From Gillisia sp. (GTDB taxonomy: Bacteria > Bacteroidota > Bacteroidia > Flavobacteriales > Flavobacteriaceae), in contig JAGXIL010000019.1 in NCBI GenBank assembly GCA_024635655.1, positions 18,812 through 82,811 of the forward strand: a DNA stretch of 64,000 bases, in the 5' to 3' direction. Below are positions 8,808 to 17,770 of the stretch, one piece after another. A model generated the notes under the pieces. That model was not told the origin of the DNA. It saw only the letters and a list, made by a program, of their open reading frames with translations, and ran no database searches. The first letter of the stretch is position 1; each line of letters starts with the position of its first letter. The translations under genes were made by a program, and so were the position numbers.

Positions 8808-8879
8808 CTTGTTACCTCTAATTTCAAGAGTATATTTTTTTAGATACTATTGATATTATCCTTAAAAACACATTTCAAC

Positions 8880-8985
8880 TAACCAAGTAACCCTTCCGTC
8901 TTGAGCGGTAAGACGATTGAATTTCAATATTATTCCGACCCGCTCAATCCACCTTCCCTTGAAAAAGGGAAGGAGCCGGTACTTT
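8880..8985. repeat. Degenerate inverted repeat block between the two REP-like copies
   Basis: Contains CTTGAGCGG and its partner CCGCTCAA, and the hairpin CCTTCCCTTG-AAA-AAGGGAAGG (8951-8973). No reading frame of interest was seen. It appears to be a further palindromic unit of the repeat cluster that fills 8727-9086. Confidence 0.5.
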
Positions 8986-9019
8986 TTTCTATTTGAATTA
9001 AGTCGCTCATTAGCACAAT

Positions 9020-9089
9020 TTAAAAGCTCCCATCCTTATTCAAGGAGGGGTGGCCGCTTTAGCGGACGGGGTGGTTGCGTGATAATTTA
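9020..9089. repeat. REP-like repeat, copy 2 (overlaps ligase stop)
   Basis: Direct repeat of 8735-8807, 285 bases downstream, again with the CCGC-TTTA-GCGG hairpin. Its right end reaches the stop codon of the DNA ligase gene, so the 3' end of that message contains the palindrome. Confidence 0.75.
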
Positions 9090-10691
9090 TTGAATCAACC
9101 CCTTCAAATCCTCCAGCGTATTAGCATCTTCTATCTTCTTATCCTGCCTCCACCTCAGGATCCTTGGAAATCTTGTGGCTACTCCGCTTTTGTGTCTTTT
9201 TGATTCTGCTACTCCTTCAAAGGCTATTTCGAAAACGTGATGGGGTACCACACTTCGCACCGGGCCGAATCGCTCCAGGGTGTTCTTTTTGATCCAGGCA
9301 TCTACTTTTCTGAACTCCGCATCTGTTAATCCTGAATAGGCTTTGGCGAAAGTAACCAGCTCTTTTTTCTCCTCATCCCATAGTCCGAAGGTGTAATCGG
9401 TAAAAAGGTTGGTGCGGCGGCCGTGGCCTCGCATAGCGTATGTAAGCACGGCATCTATAGTGAGCGGGGCTACCTTCCACTTCCACCAGTCCCCCTTTTT
9501 CCGGCCGACGAGATACGGGGAATCCAGGCGCTTCAGCATTAATCCTTCCGAGCGTTCTTCGCGGGCACGGTCTCTTTCAGCAGCCACTTCATCCCAATTT
9601 TGAAAGGATATGGTTTCTGAAAGATGCAACGGAAAATCATCTCCGGCCATTTCTGCACTTACTTCAGAATACAATTTTTCTAAGATCTTCCTTCTTTCCG
9701 CGTAAGCGAGTACACGGATATCCTTTGCTTCCCATTCCAGGATATCATAGGCTTTCAGGATCACCGGAGTTTTTTTCAGCAGGGCCTTAGAGACCGTTTT
9801 TCGGCCTATTCGGGTTTGCAGGTCATTGAAGGTGCCTATTTCCTCCTCTATATATGGCAGGATCTCCCCGTCAAGCACGGTGCCATTGGGAATTGCCTTT
9901 ACAAATGCCTCAAATTCGGGATATTTATCGGTTACCAGCTCCTCGCCACGGCTCCACACAAATAGTTCATTGTTGCGAATGATCACCTGTGAACGAATGC
10001 CGTCCCATTTATGCTCTGCCGTCCATTCCCGTACATCACCCAGGGATTCCACTTCTCCTTCAATGGCATAGGCAAGGTAAAACGGGTAAGGTTTTGACAG
10101 GTAGTCCTCTTCATTCTCCTCCAGAACCAGTTGGGTGAATGTGATCCTTTCCGGATCCCAATTACCCATGAGCTTATAGGCCAAAATATCTTCTTCTATT
10201 CCTGTGGCTTTAGACAGGGCCCGGGTCATCAATTTTTGACTCACTCCAATCCTGAAACTTCCGGTTATGAGCTTACTGAAAACAAACCTTTCATAATAGT
10301 TAAGCAGCTTCCAGTTCTCAAACAAATATTCTTTCTTCTCTTCATCTGTTCGGGTTTTGAGGTCTATCATTTCCTCCAGAAACTGGGTTAATGTTTTCTC
10401 TGAGTTGGCTTCTGATACAGGGATCACCAACGCAATGGTTTCCGCCAGATCTCCCACAATGTGATATGATTCCTCAAACAGCCATAACGGAATATTGGCA
10501 AGCTGGGAGGCCCATGTTCGCAATAGCGTAGTATTGACAGGCCTTGGAGGTCTACGATGAGATAATATGGCGATAGCCCAAACCTTGTCCCTGTCCTGAG
10601 CAACTTTAAAATAATCTGTAAGTGCCTCTACTTTTAAGGAGGTTTTATTGGTACTGTCCAGGGTTCTAATAAGCTCTGCAAAATCTCTCAT
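9087..10691 (-). CDS. ATP-dependent DNA ligase (ligase-associated response type)
   Basis: A 534-residue ATP-dependent DNA ligase. The adenylation lysine lies in EHKWDGIRSQ (KxDG motif I, about residue 228). Further nucleotidyltransferase motifs include VLDGEIL (motif IIIa area), EGLMLKR (motif IV) and WWKWKV (motif V). An N-terminal helical domain precedes the catalytic core. This is the ligase that defines the four-gene damage response cassette with PdeM, the Lhr-like helicase and the beta-CASP exonuclease. The exonuclease gene lies 33 bases upstream. The NAD-dependent LigA would be the replicative enzyme; this one is accessory. Confidence 0.95.
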   Translation of the reverse strand: MRDFAELIRTLDSTNKTSLKVEALTDYFKVAQDRDKVWAIAILSHRRPPRPVNTTLLRTWASQLANIPLWLFEESYHIVGDLAETIALVIPVSEANSEKTLTQFLEEMIDLKTRTDEEKKEYLFENWKLLNYYERFVFSKLITGSFRIGVSQKLMTRALSKATGIEEDILAYKLMGNWDPERITFTQLVLEENEEDYLSKPYPFYLAYAIEGEVESLGDVREWTAEHKWDGIRSQVIIRNNELFVWSRGEELVTDKYPEFEAFVKAIPNGTVLDGEILPYIEEEIGTFNDLQTRIGRKTVSKALLKKTPVILKAYDILEWEAKDIRVLAYAERRKILEKLYSEVSAEMAGDDFPLHLSETISFQNWDEVAAERDRAREERSEGLMLKRLDSPYLVGRKKGDWWKWKVAPLTIDAVLTYAMRGHGRRTNLFTDYTFGLWDEEKKELVTFAKAYSGLTDAEFRKVDAWIKKNTLERFGPVRSVVPHHVFEIAFEGVAESKRHKSGVATRFPRILRWRQDKKIEDANTLEDLKGLIQ

Positions 10692-10724
10692 ATTGTCTTC
10701 TCAACCTCCTCCTTGGGTAAAGGT

Positions 10725-11801
10725 TTATTTTTTTGATTTTATACTGTTGATGCTACCGGCTTTTTCCTCATCCGGAACTAAATCATCCACACGCTCTACG
10801 GTAGCCTCCAGGTCTCCCATCTCGCCTTCATATTGGGTTTCCTCAGTACGGGCGTCATAGCCCTGCTCACCTAAGTACCTGGAAAAAATATCGGTGTACC
10901 CGTGGGTGCAGATCACTTTTTCACAACCTGTGGCTTTTATAGAACTTAAAAGACCCTGCCAGTCACAATGATCAGACATTACAAAACCTTTGTCTATTGC
11001 CCTCCTTCTCCTTGCTCCCCGAAAGGTCATCCAGCCACTGGCAGATGCAGTAACATAGGGTACCATTTTCCTTATCCAGGGAGTCCCGTGGGCACTGGGT
11101 GGCGCAAGTACTATGTTTCCTTTTAATTCATCTTTTTTGGTTTCCCTGGTAACACGGGTTGTTTCGGGAAAACTCAATTGAGGCCGAAGAACTTCTGTCA
11201 TATTTTCTATCGCACCATGGGTAAATATTTTACCTATAGAGGGATCAAGATGTTTTAATAATCGCTGTGCTTTACCCAGGGAGTATCCAAAAAGTATGGA
11301 TGTGCGTCCATCTTCCTTGTTTCCCTGCCACCATTCATTAATTTCAGAAATCACCTGTTGCTGCGGGAGCCATTTGAACGCGGGAAGTCCAAATGTGCAT
11401 TCGGTAATAAAGGTATGGCATTTTACTACTTCGTAAGGCACGGCAACACCATCATCTTCAGTTTTATAATCCCCGGTAAAAACCCATATCTCTCCTTTAT
11501 ATTCTACCCTGATCTGGGAAGAGCCTATAATATGTCCCGCCGGGTGAAATGAAAAAGTGACTTCATTGATCGTGAATGTTTCATTCCATTCCTTTCCTGC
11601 GACCTCAATATCCCCAAGACGATGTTTAATTATAGGAACATTGGAATGATGGGTGATATATTTTTTATGGCCCCAGCGGGAATGGTCGGCATGGCCGTGG
11701 GAGATAATCGCATGATCAACAGGTTTCCAGGGATCAAGATAAACGTTGGCCTGGGCGCAGTAAATTCCATTTTCATTAAAAGCGAGGAGCGGAGTATTCA
11801 T
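10725..11801 (-). CDS. Ligase-associated beta-CASP/MBL exonuclease
   Basis: A 358-residue metallo-beta-lactamase fold nuclease related to mRNA 3'-end processing factors. The zinc motif is ISHGHADHSRWGH (HxHxDH, about residues 32-44), then HPAGHIIGS and FTGDYKTEDDG. The beta-CASP part ends with MSDHCDWQGL and ICTHGY. This family forms the fourth gene of the ligase-associated DNA damage response. It is first in transcription order here, ahead of the ligase by 33 bases, and divergent from the TerB-like gene, so the cassette promoter should lie in 11802-11903. Confidence 0.92.
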   Translation of the reverse strand: MNTPLLAFNENGIYCAQANVYLDPWKPVDHAIISHGHADHSRWGHKKYITHHSNVPIIKHRLGDIEVAGKEWNETFTINEVTFSFHPAGHIIGSSQIRVEYKGEIWVFTGDYKTEDDGVAVPYEVVKCHTFITECTFGLPAFKWLPQQQVISEINEWWQGNKEDGRTSILFGYSLGKAQRLLKHLDPSIGKIFTHGAIENMTEVLRPQLSFPETTRVTRETKKDELKGNIVLAPPSAHGTPWIRKMVPYVTASASGWMTFRGARRRRAIDKGFVMSDHCDWQGLLSSIKATGCEKVICTHGYTDIFSRYLGEQGYDARTEETQYEGEMGDLEATVERVDDLVPDEEKAGSINSIKSKK

Positions 11802-11903
11802 TCAGTTTAAATATGCTCTGAAATTAAGGAAATAACCAAGTAATATAAAGTGATTAAGAAAAGATTAGCGATTGTAAAAGCTTACAAATCCTGATCATTA
11901 TCA

Positions 11904-11934
11904 TTGAATTGCTATCTTGTCTAAGTTAATTTTG
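11904..11934 (+). promoter_or_regulatory. Promoter of TerB-like gene
   Basis: TTG (11904-11906) and TAATTTTG (11927-11934) are separated by 20 bases, matching the Bacteroidota -33/-7 consensus. It places transcription start near 11940, which rules out the in-frame ATG at 11917 and supports the start at 11959. Confidence 0.6.
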
Positions 11935-11958
11935 TGGAATAAATTTAAATTTAAAACC

Positions 11959-12381
11959 ATGGCAATATCAGATCTTTACGGTACCGGGGAGCATCTTAGG
12001 AACCTGGGACATTTTGCAGCTTTAGTGAGTCTTGCAACTGTTGATGGCGAATTAAACAAACACGAAACAGAATTATTAAAACGCTTTGCTCATAAACTCA
12101 ATATAAGTGAAGAAGAATATTCAAGAATTCTTGAAAAACCCACAGATTATCCCATCCATCCCAATAACACATATGAAGGAAGGCTGGAGAGGTTGCATGA
12201 CTTGTTCGCCATCATATATTCAGATGCTGAAGTTGACCAGGATGAGATAGGGTTGTTGCGAAAATATGCCATAGCCATTGGTTTTTCTGCGTCTACCGCT
12301 GAAAAGCTTATTAAACGATCCATACAGATCTTTAGCGGGAAAATAAGTTTTGAAGATTACCAGTGCCTTCTGGACCGTTAA
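11959..12381 (+). CDS. TerB-like tellurite-resistance family protein
   Basis: A 140-residue, predicted all-helical cytosolic protein. ALVSLATVDGELNKHETELL and the later FAIIYSDAEVDQDEIGLLR show the two metal-binding-type acidic motifs (D-G/x-E, D-x-D-x-x-E) repeated in TerB/TerB-like folds. TerB domains occur in stress and phage-defence contexts, but no other ter gene is present here. The start at 11959 (MAISDLYGTGEHL) was chosen because the longer frame from 11917 would begin inside the predicted promoter. The gene is single, convergent with fbp with 3 bases between their ends. Confidence 0.8.
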   Translation: MAISDLYGTGEHLRNLGHFAALVSLATVDGELNKHETELLKRFAHKLNISEEEYSRILEKPTDYPIHPNNTYEGRLERLHDLFAIIYSDAEVDQDEIGLLRKYAIAIGFSASTAEKLIKRSIQIFSGKISFEDYQCLLDR

Positions 12382-12384
12382 TTA

Positions 12385-13395
12385 TTAATCTCCATATTGG
12401 GCCATAAATTCTTCAGCTTTTTCTACCATCCTGGTGCTGCCGCAAAAGAAAGGCACGCGTTGATGCAATTCTTCGGGTTTGATTTCAAGGATCCGTTTAA
12501 ATCCATCTGTGGCTTTTCCACCGGCCTGCTCTACAATAAATGCCATGGGATTGCATTCATACAGTAATCGCAATTTCCCGTTCGTGGCTTTAGAGCTTTT
12601 TGGATAAATGAATATCCCACCCTTGATCATATTCCGGTGAATGTCACTAACCATGGAACCTATATATCTTGATGTGTAGGGACGATCTTCTTTTTCCTCC
12701 TGGCAATATTTGATATAGTCTTTCACTCCCTGCGGAAAATGCACATAGTTTCCTTCATTTATAGAATATATCTTTCCGGTTGTTGGAATTTTCATATCTG
12801 GATGTGATAAATACCAGGATCCAAGAGCCGGATTCAGTGTGAAACCATTAACTCCGTTTCCGGTGGTATAGACCAGCATGGTAGAGGTTCCGTAAATGAT
12901 ATAACCTGCAGCTACCTGATTGTTCCCCGCCTGCAAAAAATCATCTTTGGTCACCGGTGTTCCTATTGGGGAGACTCTGCGGTAGATCGAAAAAATCGTA
13001 CCTACAGAAACATTGACATCTATGTTTGAACTTCCGTCAAGAGGATCAATAAGAACAACATATTTATTTTGATGATCTCTGTCGCAACCGGCAATGGTAA
13101 TAAAATCATCGTTCTCTTCAGAAGCGATCCCGCAAACAATTTCCCTGTTGGTAAGGGTTTGAATAAAGGTTTCATTTGCCATAACATCCAGCTTTTGCTG
13201 ATCTTCTCCCTGAATGTTTGTCTCGCCATAACCGCCAATAATATCTACAAGCCCGGCCTTATTCACTTCATGGTTTACCACCTTTGCGGCTAAACGCAAG
13301 GAGTTTATCAATCGGGATAATTCTCCCGAAGAATAGGCAAAATCGGCCTGATTTTCAATTATAAACTCACCTAAGGTCTGATTTCTTTTGGGCAT
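12385..13395 (-). CDS. fbp: Class 1 fructose-1,6-bisphosphatase
   Basis: A 336-residue enzyme of gluconeogenesis that hydrolyses fructose 1,6-bisphosphate to fructose 6-phosphate. Metal/phosphate motifs are visible: CGIASEEND (E pair), [14 protein letters not shown] (DPLDGSS), then [14 protein letters not shown] and GGIFIYP of the sugar-phosphate site. The start at 13395 ([11 protein letters not shown]) is preferred over an upstream in-frame ATG at 13434 because a TAATTTTG -7 box at 13432-13439 lies over that upstream codon. The gene is divergent from the acetyltransferase pair; the two promoters share about 45 bases. Confidence 0.95.
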   Translation of the reverse strand: MPKRNQTLGEFIIENQADFAYSSGELSRLINSLRLAAKVVNHEVNKAGLVDIIGGYGETNIQGEDQQKLDVMANETFIQTLTNREIVCGIASEENDDFITIAGCDRDHQNKYVVLIDPLDGSSNIDVNVSVGTIFSIYRRVSPIGTPVTKDDFLQAGNNQVAAGYIIYGTSTMLVYTTGNGVNGFTLNPALGSWYLSHPDMKIPTTGKIYSINEGNYVHFPQGVKDYIKYCQEEKEDRPYTSRYIGSMVSDIHRNMIKGGIFIYPKSSKATNGKLRLLYECNPMAFIVEQAGGKATDGFKRILEIKPEELHQRVPFFCGSTRMVEKAEEFMAQYGD

Positions 13396-13431
13396 TTTAT
13401 TGGTTTCTTTATTTGTGGCGGTAAAAATATT

Positions 13432-13478
13432 CAAAATTAATAAGGTACTATAACGTTTTCGTGATTTATATAAGTTTG
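13432..13478. promoter_or_regulatory. Divergent promoter region fbp / acetyltransferase
   Basis: TAATTTTG on the minus strand (13432-13439) serves fbp and TAAGTTTG on the plus strand (13471-13478) serves the first GNAT gene. The -33 elements are poorly conserved. The overlap could couple the two transcripts. Confidence 0.5.
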
Positions 13479-13511
13479 AGGTTCCTTATTTTTGAAACAA
13501 TTAACAGATGT

Positions 13512-13994
13512 ATGGAAAACGTTATAAGAAAATCAAACAAAGAAGATCTTCCTCAGATCCTGGAACTCATTAAAGAATTGGCCGAATTTGAAAAGGAGCC
13601 CGATGCCGTGGAGGTCACTCTGCAGGATCTGGAAAAGGAAGGTTTTGGGGAGCAGCCTTTATTTACCTGCTTCGTCGCAGAAGTAAAGGGGAAAATAGAA
13701 GGAATGGCTTTGTGTTATTTCAGGTATTCTACCTGGAAAGGCCGCACGGTTCATTTGGAAGATCTCATAGTCCGGGAACAAAAACGAGGTACCGGCCTGG
13801 GAAGTGCTCTCTATAAAAAGGTAATAGAATACGCACTGGAACAGGGAGTAAAACGCTGCGAATGGGTAGTGCTGGACTGGAATCAGCCCGCCATAGATTT
13901 TTATAAACGCAGCGGGGCTACTGTTTTTGAAAACTGGAATACGGTGCAAATGAATGAAACAGCAATGAAAAACCTCCTGGGGAAACCATTGTAA
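13512..13994 (+). CDS. GNAT acetyltransferase, SSAT-like (copy 1)
   Basis: A 160-residue GNAT enzyme with strong likeness to spermidine/spermine N1-acetyltransferase. The core YSTWKGRTVHLEDLIVREQ runs into the acetyl-CoA loop RGTGLGSALY, then VVLDWNQPAIDFYKRSGA carries the DWN..A..FY motif of SSATs. The polyamine substrate is inferred. The start at 13512 (MENVIRK) is favoured because a GTG at 13461 would lie upstream of the -7 box. A tandem paralogue follows after 82 bases, then aspartate kinase, forming a plausible operon. Confidence 0.88.
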   Translation: MENVIRKSNKEDLPQILELIKELAEFEKEPDAVEVTLQDLEKEGFGEQPLFTCFVAEVKGKIEGMALCYFRYSTWKGRTVHLEDLIVREQKRGTGLGSALYKKVIEYALEQGVKRCEWVVLDWNQPAIDFYKRSGATVFENWNTVQMNETAMKNLLGKPL

Positions 13995-14076
13995 ACATTT
14001 CTTTAAGTTCTTCTTGACCCGGGAATCAATTTGTATTGCTAAATTTGCTTGAAAGGCCTGAGAAAAAACAGAAAAT

Positions 14077-14550
14077 ATGGAATTTACAATCAGACAAGCA
14101 GAAAGAAAAGATATGCCACAGGTTCTTGATTTGATCAAAGAATTGGCGGCTTATGAAAATGCTTCAGATGAAGTAGAGATTGAAGTGAAAGATCTTGAAA
14201 AAGAAGGTTTTGACGAAGGAAATTTTAAATGCTTTGTTGCCGATGTCAACGGAAAAATTGAAGGTATGGCATTAGTCTATTTCAGGTTTTCTACCTGGAA
14301 AGGCCGGACTGTACACCTGGAAGACCTTATTGTACGGGAGTCTATGCGGGGCACCGGACTTGGAGGTGCTCTTTATCGGAAAGTCGTGGAATATGGCCAT
14401 GAAAATGGGGTACGACGTGTGGAATGGGTAGTTTCAGAAGGCAACAAGAACGCTATTGAATTTTACGAAAACACCGGTGCCGACATTAAAAAGAATTGGT
14501 TTACAGTACATATGGATGAACGGGGAATTCAGAAGAATATCAAAAAATAA
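14077..14550 (+). CDS. GNAT acetyltransferase, SSAT-like (copy 2)
   Basis: A 157-residue tandem paralogue of the preceding gene. The central block (FSTWKGRTVHLEDLIVRE, RGTGLGGALYRKV) is almost unchanged, while the substrate-side motif differs: VVSEGNKNAIEFYENTGA replaces VVLDWNQPAIDFYKRSGA. The pair therefore looks like a duplication with shifting specificity. The stop is two bases before the aspartate kinase start, so these two are translated from one message. Confidence 0.88.
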   Translation: MEFTIRQAERKDMPQVLDLIKELAAYENASDEVEIEVKDLEKEGFDEGNFKCFVADVNGKIEGMALVYFRFSTWKGRTVHLEDLIVRESMRGTGLGGALYRKVVEYGHENGVRRVEWVVSEGNKNAIEFYENTGADIKKNWFTVHMDERGIQKNIKK

Positions 14551-14552
14551 CT

Positions 14553-15806
14553 ATGGAAATATTTAAATTTGGAGGAGCCTCGGTCAAAGATGCTGCTTCA
14601 GTTAAAAATGTATTTCAGGTATTAAAAACTACTGGATTTCAAAATAAGGTCGTGGTAATTTCGGCCATGGGAAAAATGACCAATGCTTTTGAAGTGGTTG
14701 TAAAGCAATATCTCCTGCAGGGCGAAATTCCCCAAGAAAGTCTTTCCGAAGTAAAAGAATACCACCTGGAGCTGGTTTCAGAACTTTTTAACTCGCAGCA
14801 CTCTCCCGTCTTTAAAATTATTGAAACATTGTTCACGGAACTGGAGAATTTCATAAGTCATAACAAATCTACCCAATATGACTTTGTTTATGATCAAATT
14901 GTATGCTACGGGGAGTTGGCTTCCTCAACCATAGTGAGTGAATATTTAAAGCAACAGGATATTTCCCATGAATGGCTTGATGCGCGGATGCTTATTAAAA
15001 CCAACAGCACATATCGCGATGCCTCAGTAAACTGGATAGAGACGCAGGAAAAAATTGCAGCCGCCGTGAAACCTGGAAAATTGTACCTCACCCAGGGATT
15101 TATAGCTTCAGATCCCAATAATTTCACCACCACCCTTGGCAGGGAAGGAAGTGATTATACGGCTGCTATTTTTGCCTATTGTCTCAATGCCGCAAAGGTG
15201 ATTATTTGGAAAGATGTTCCCGGGGTGCTGAATGCAGATCCCAGGGTATTTGAAAATCCGCAGTTATTGAACCAGATCTCTTATGAAGAAGCCATTGAAC
15301 TTGCATTTTTTGGAGCTTCTGTGATTCACCCAAAGACACTTCAACCCTTGCAGCGTAAGGAGATCCCTTTGTACGTTAAATCTTTCATAGATCCTGAAGG
15401 GGCCGGGACAGCTGTTAGCAAAGGTCAGCCTCTGATTCCGGCAGTGCCCTGTTTTATTGTCAAGAAAGACCAGGTTTTAATTTCTTTATCTACCCTGGAC
15501 TTTTCGTTTATGGTAGAGGAAAATATTAGTGAGATCTTCAGGTTATTTCATCAATATCAAATGAAAGTGGATCTCATCCAAAATTCTGCCATAAGTTTTG
15601 CAGTGTGTGTAGATAACAGGTTCAATAATCTTGAAAAACTTATTCAGCATTTAAAAGCCAGGTTCAAGGTGAGTTTTATACCCGGGGTCTCGCTATACAC
15701 CATCAGGCATTTTAATGATGCTGCTTTAAAAACTTTGGAAAAAGATAAAGATATTTTGCTGAAGCAGGTTATGCAAAACACAGTACAATTGGTTTCCAGG
15801 GAATAG
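14553..15806 (+). CDS. lysC: Aspartate kinase
   Basis: A 417-residue monofunctional aspartokinase, the first step to lysine, threonine, methionine and diaminopimelate. The N-terminal kinase motif is KFGGASVKDA (residues 5-14). The catalytic/nucleotide region is TTLGREGSDYTAAI, followed by WKDVPGVLNADPR and ASVIHPKTLQP. The last 120 residues form the ACT-type regulatory region (VLISLSTLDFSFMVEENISE onwards), which suggests feedback control by an amino acid; it is shorter and more divergent than in LysC of enterics. It begins 2 bases after the second GNAT gene. Confidence 0.92.
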   Translation: MEIFKFGGASVKDAASVKNVFQVLKTTGFQNKVVVISAMGKMTNAFEVVVKQYLLQGEIPQESLSEVKEYHLELVSELFNSQHSPVFKIIETLFTELENFISHNKSTQYDFVYDQIVCYGELASSTIVSEYLKQQDISHEWLDARMLIKTNSTYRDASVNWIETQEKIAAAVKPGKLYLTQGFIASDPNNFTTTLGREGSDYTAAIFAYCLNAAKVIIWKDVPGVLNADPRVFENPQLLNQISYEEAIELAFFGASVIHPKTLQPLQRKEIPLYVKSFIDPEGAGTAVSKGQPLIPAVPCFIVKKDQVLISLSTLDFSFMVEENISEIFRLFHQYQMKVDLIQNSAISFAVCVDNRFNNLEKLIQHLKARFKVSFIPGVSLYTIRHFNDAALKTLEKDKDILLKQVMQNTVQLVSRE

Positions 15807-15867
15807 AAGTGACAGAAAGTTTCATTCCCAATTTAATATATTTTAAAAATTAAAATCGAAAACATCA

Positions 15868-17676
15868 ATGGGTATTGTCTCCGCAAAAGAAGTAGCTAAA
15901 GTGATGAACCTGGATAAACTGGGACCTTTGGGCACATCTATTGGCTGGATGATCTTGCATACTACAAGGCTATCTACAATTAACAAGGAATACGAGAAAC
16001 GCAAGAATCTAAAGGGGGAGGATTTTATTTCATCTATTCTTGAAGGATTTGAGATAAAATTTGAGATCCCTGAAAAAGATCTTAAACGCATTCCTAAAAC
16101 AGGGGCGTTTATTACCATTTCCAACCACCCTCTGGGTGGCATAGATGGAATGATCCTTTTAAAGACCTTACTTGCCCAACGCAGTGATTATAAGGTAATA
16201 GCTAATTTCCTGTTACACCGGCTGGAACCTGTACGGCCTTATATTATGCCTGTAAATCCTTTTGAGGAACACAAGGATGCCAAATCCAGCATTTCCGGAA
16301 TAAAGCAGGCTATTGCTCATCTTAAAGACGGCCATGCGCTGGGAATTTTTCCCGCCGGGGAAGTGTCAACCTATATTCAGGAGCGAAGAATAGTTGATAA
16401 ACCCTGGGAGCCGGGTGCCATGAAGCTCATCCAAAAAGCTAATGTCCCCGTAATCCCAATTTATTTTCATGCAAAGAACAGCACCTTTTTTTACCGACTG
16501 GCAGGCCTAAGTGACATTTTACGCACGGCTAAACTCCCCAGTGAAATGCTTACTCAAAAGAAGCGTAAGATAAAAGTTCGAATTGGGAATGCGATTTCGC
16601 CGGAAGAACAGGCTGCACATCCTAACCTGGAAACTTTTACTGCTTTTTTACGCCGGAAAACATATATGCTGGCCAATTCTTTTGAGAAAAAACGACTATT
16701 AGACAACATAAATAAAAGCCTTAAATTACCCAAAGCTGCTCCTAAAAATATTGCCGTAGAAACCCAACAGGAGCTTATTGAAGCAGAAATTCAAACCTGC
16801 AGAATATTGGATAAACGCCTGCTGGAAAGTAAAAATTACGAGGTTTTTCTGGCCAAAAAAGAAATCGTTCCTTATATTGTTAAGGAGCTGGGGCGGCTTC
16901 GGGAGATCACCTTCCGGGAGATTGGAGAAGGCACCAACAAGGCCATTGATCTTGACAGATTTGATGACTATTATTACCATATGTTTCTTTGGGACAATGA
17001 TGCCAGGAAAGTAGCTGGTGCTTATCGTATGGGAATGGGAGCTGAAATCTATAAAAAATACGGGATAGACGGATTTTACCTGCAGGATCTTTTTCGTTTT
17101 GAACCAGAACTTCACAAGATGATGAGCCAGTCTATAGAAATGGGTAGAGCTTTCATTATAAAAGAATATCAACAACGACCTATGCCCCTGTTCTTACTGT
17201 GGAAGGGGATCGTGCACTGTACCTTACGCTTTCCGGAGCACAAATTCCTTATAGGCGGAGTAACGATCAGTGATAAATTTTCCAATTTTTCAAAATCCCT
17301 AATGATAGAGTTCATGCGATCAAATTTTTATGATCAGGAAGTAGCTCAATACATTCGGCCTAAAAAAGAATTTAAGGTAAAGCTGAAAGATGAAGACAAG
17401 GAGATGATCTTTGATTCCAGTGAGGCAGACCTCAACAAATTTGACAAATTTATAGAAGAACTAGAGCCGGACAGCCTTAGGCTCCCCGTTTTGATCAAAA
17501 AATATATCAAGCAAAATGCAAGGGTTGTAGCTTTTAATGTAGATCCATTATTCAATAATGCCGTAGACGGATTAATGTACATTAAAATTGCCGATCTTCC
17601 GGAAAGTACTGTTAAACCGGTGATGGAGGAGCTCCAAAAAGAGCTGGAACAAAAATCAACCTCCTCAAGCCTGTAA
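15868..17676 (+). CDS. Fused PlsC-type acyltransferase and GNAT N-acyltransferase
   Basis: A 602-residue two-domain protein. The first part (about 50-270) is a lysophospholipid O-acyltransferase with the catalytic SNHPLGGIDGM (HxxxxD) and the substrate motif FPAGEVST. The second part (about 310-550) is an OlsB/hemolysin-like GNAT N-acyltransferase, with LREITFREIGEGTNKAIDLD, AYRMGMG and DLFRF near a MGRAFI segment. Fusion of these two activities is the OlsF architecture, in which one protein makes acyl-oxyacyl ornithine or glycine aminolipids; a Flavobacterium protein of this type is known. The likely product is a phosphorus-free aminolipid of the outer membrane; the amino acid head group cannot be told. 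Confidence 0.85.
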   Translation: MGIVSAKEVAKVMNLDKLGPLGTSIGWMILHTTRLSTINKEYEKRKNLKGEDFISSILEGFEIKFEIPEKDLKRIPKTGAFITISNHPLGGIDGMILLKTLLAQRSDYKVIANFLLHRLEPVRPYIMPVNPFEEHKDAKSSISGIKQAIAHLKDGHALGIFPAGEVSTYIQERRIVDKPWEPGAMKLIQKANVPVIPIYFHAKNSTFFYRLAGLSDILRTAKLPSEMLTQKKRKIKVRIGNAISPEEQAAHPNLETFTAFLRRKTYMLANSFEKKRLLDNINKSLKLPKAAPKNIAVETQQELIEAEIQTCRILDKRLLESKNYEVFLAKKEIVPYIVKELGRLREITFREIGEGTNKAIDLDRFDDYYYHMFLWDNDARKVAGAYRMGMGAEIYKKYGIDGFYLQDLFRFEPELHKMMSQSIEMGRAFIIKEYQQRPMPLFLLWKGIVHCTLRFPEHKFLIGGVTISDKFSNFSKSLMIEFMRSNFYDQEVAQYIRPKKEFKVKLKDEDKEMIFDSSEADLNKFDKFIEELEPDSLRLPVLIKKYIKQNARVVAFNVDPLFNNAVDGLMYIKIADLPESTVKPVMEELQKELEQKSTSSSL

Positions 17677-17770
17677 ATCCCATCTCACGTGTTAATCTCT
17701 TGTTATTCCAATGCCGGGTTTTGGCATTGGGCTGGCTGATGCTTATATTCCATTATTAAATCTTATTACA

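Noticed and set aside
11917..11958. Upstream start for the TerB-like gene
   Set aside because: It would place the first codons within the promoter -7 element; the N-terminus from 11959 matches the family better.
13461..13511. Upstream GTG start for the first GNAT gene
   Set aside because: It overlaps the TAAGTTTG promoter box and adds 17 residues unlike the family.
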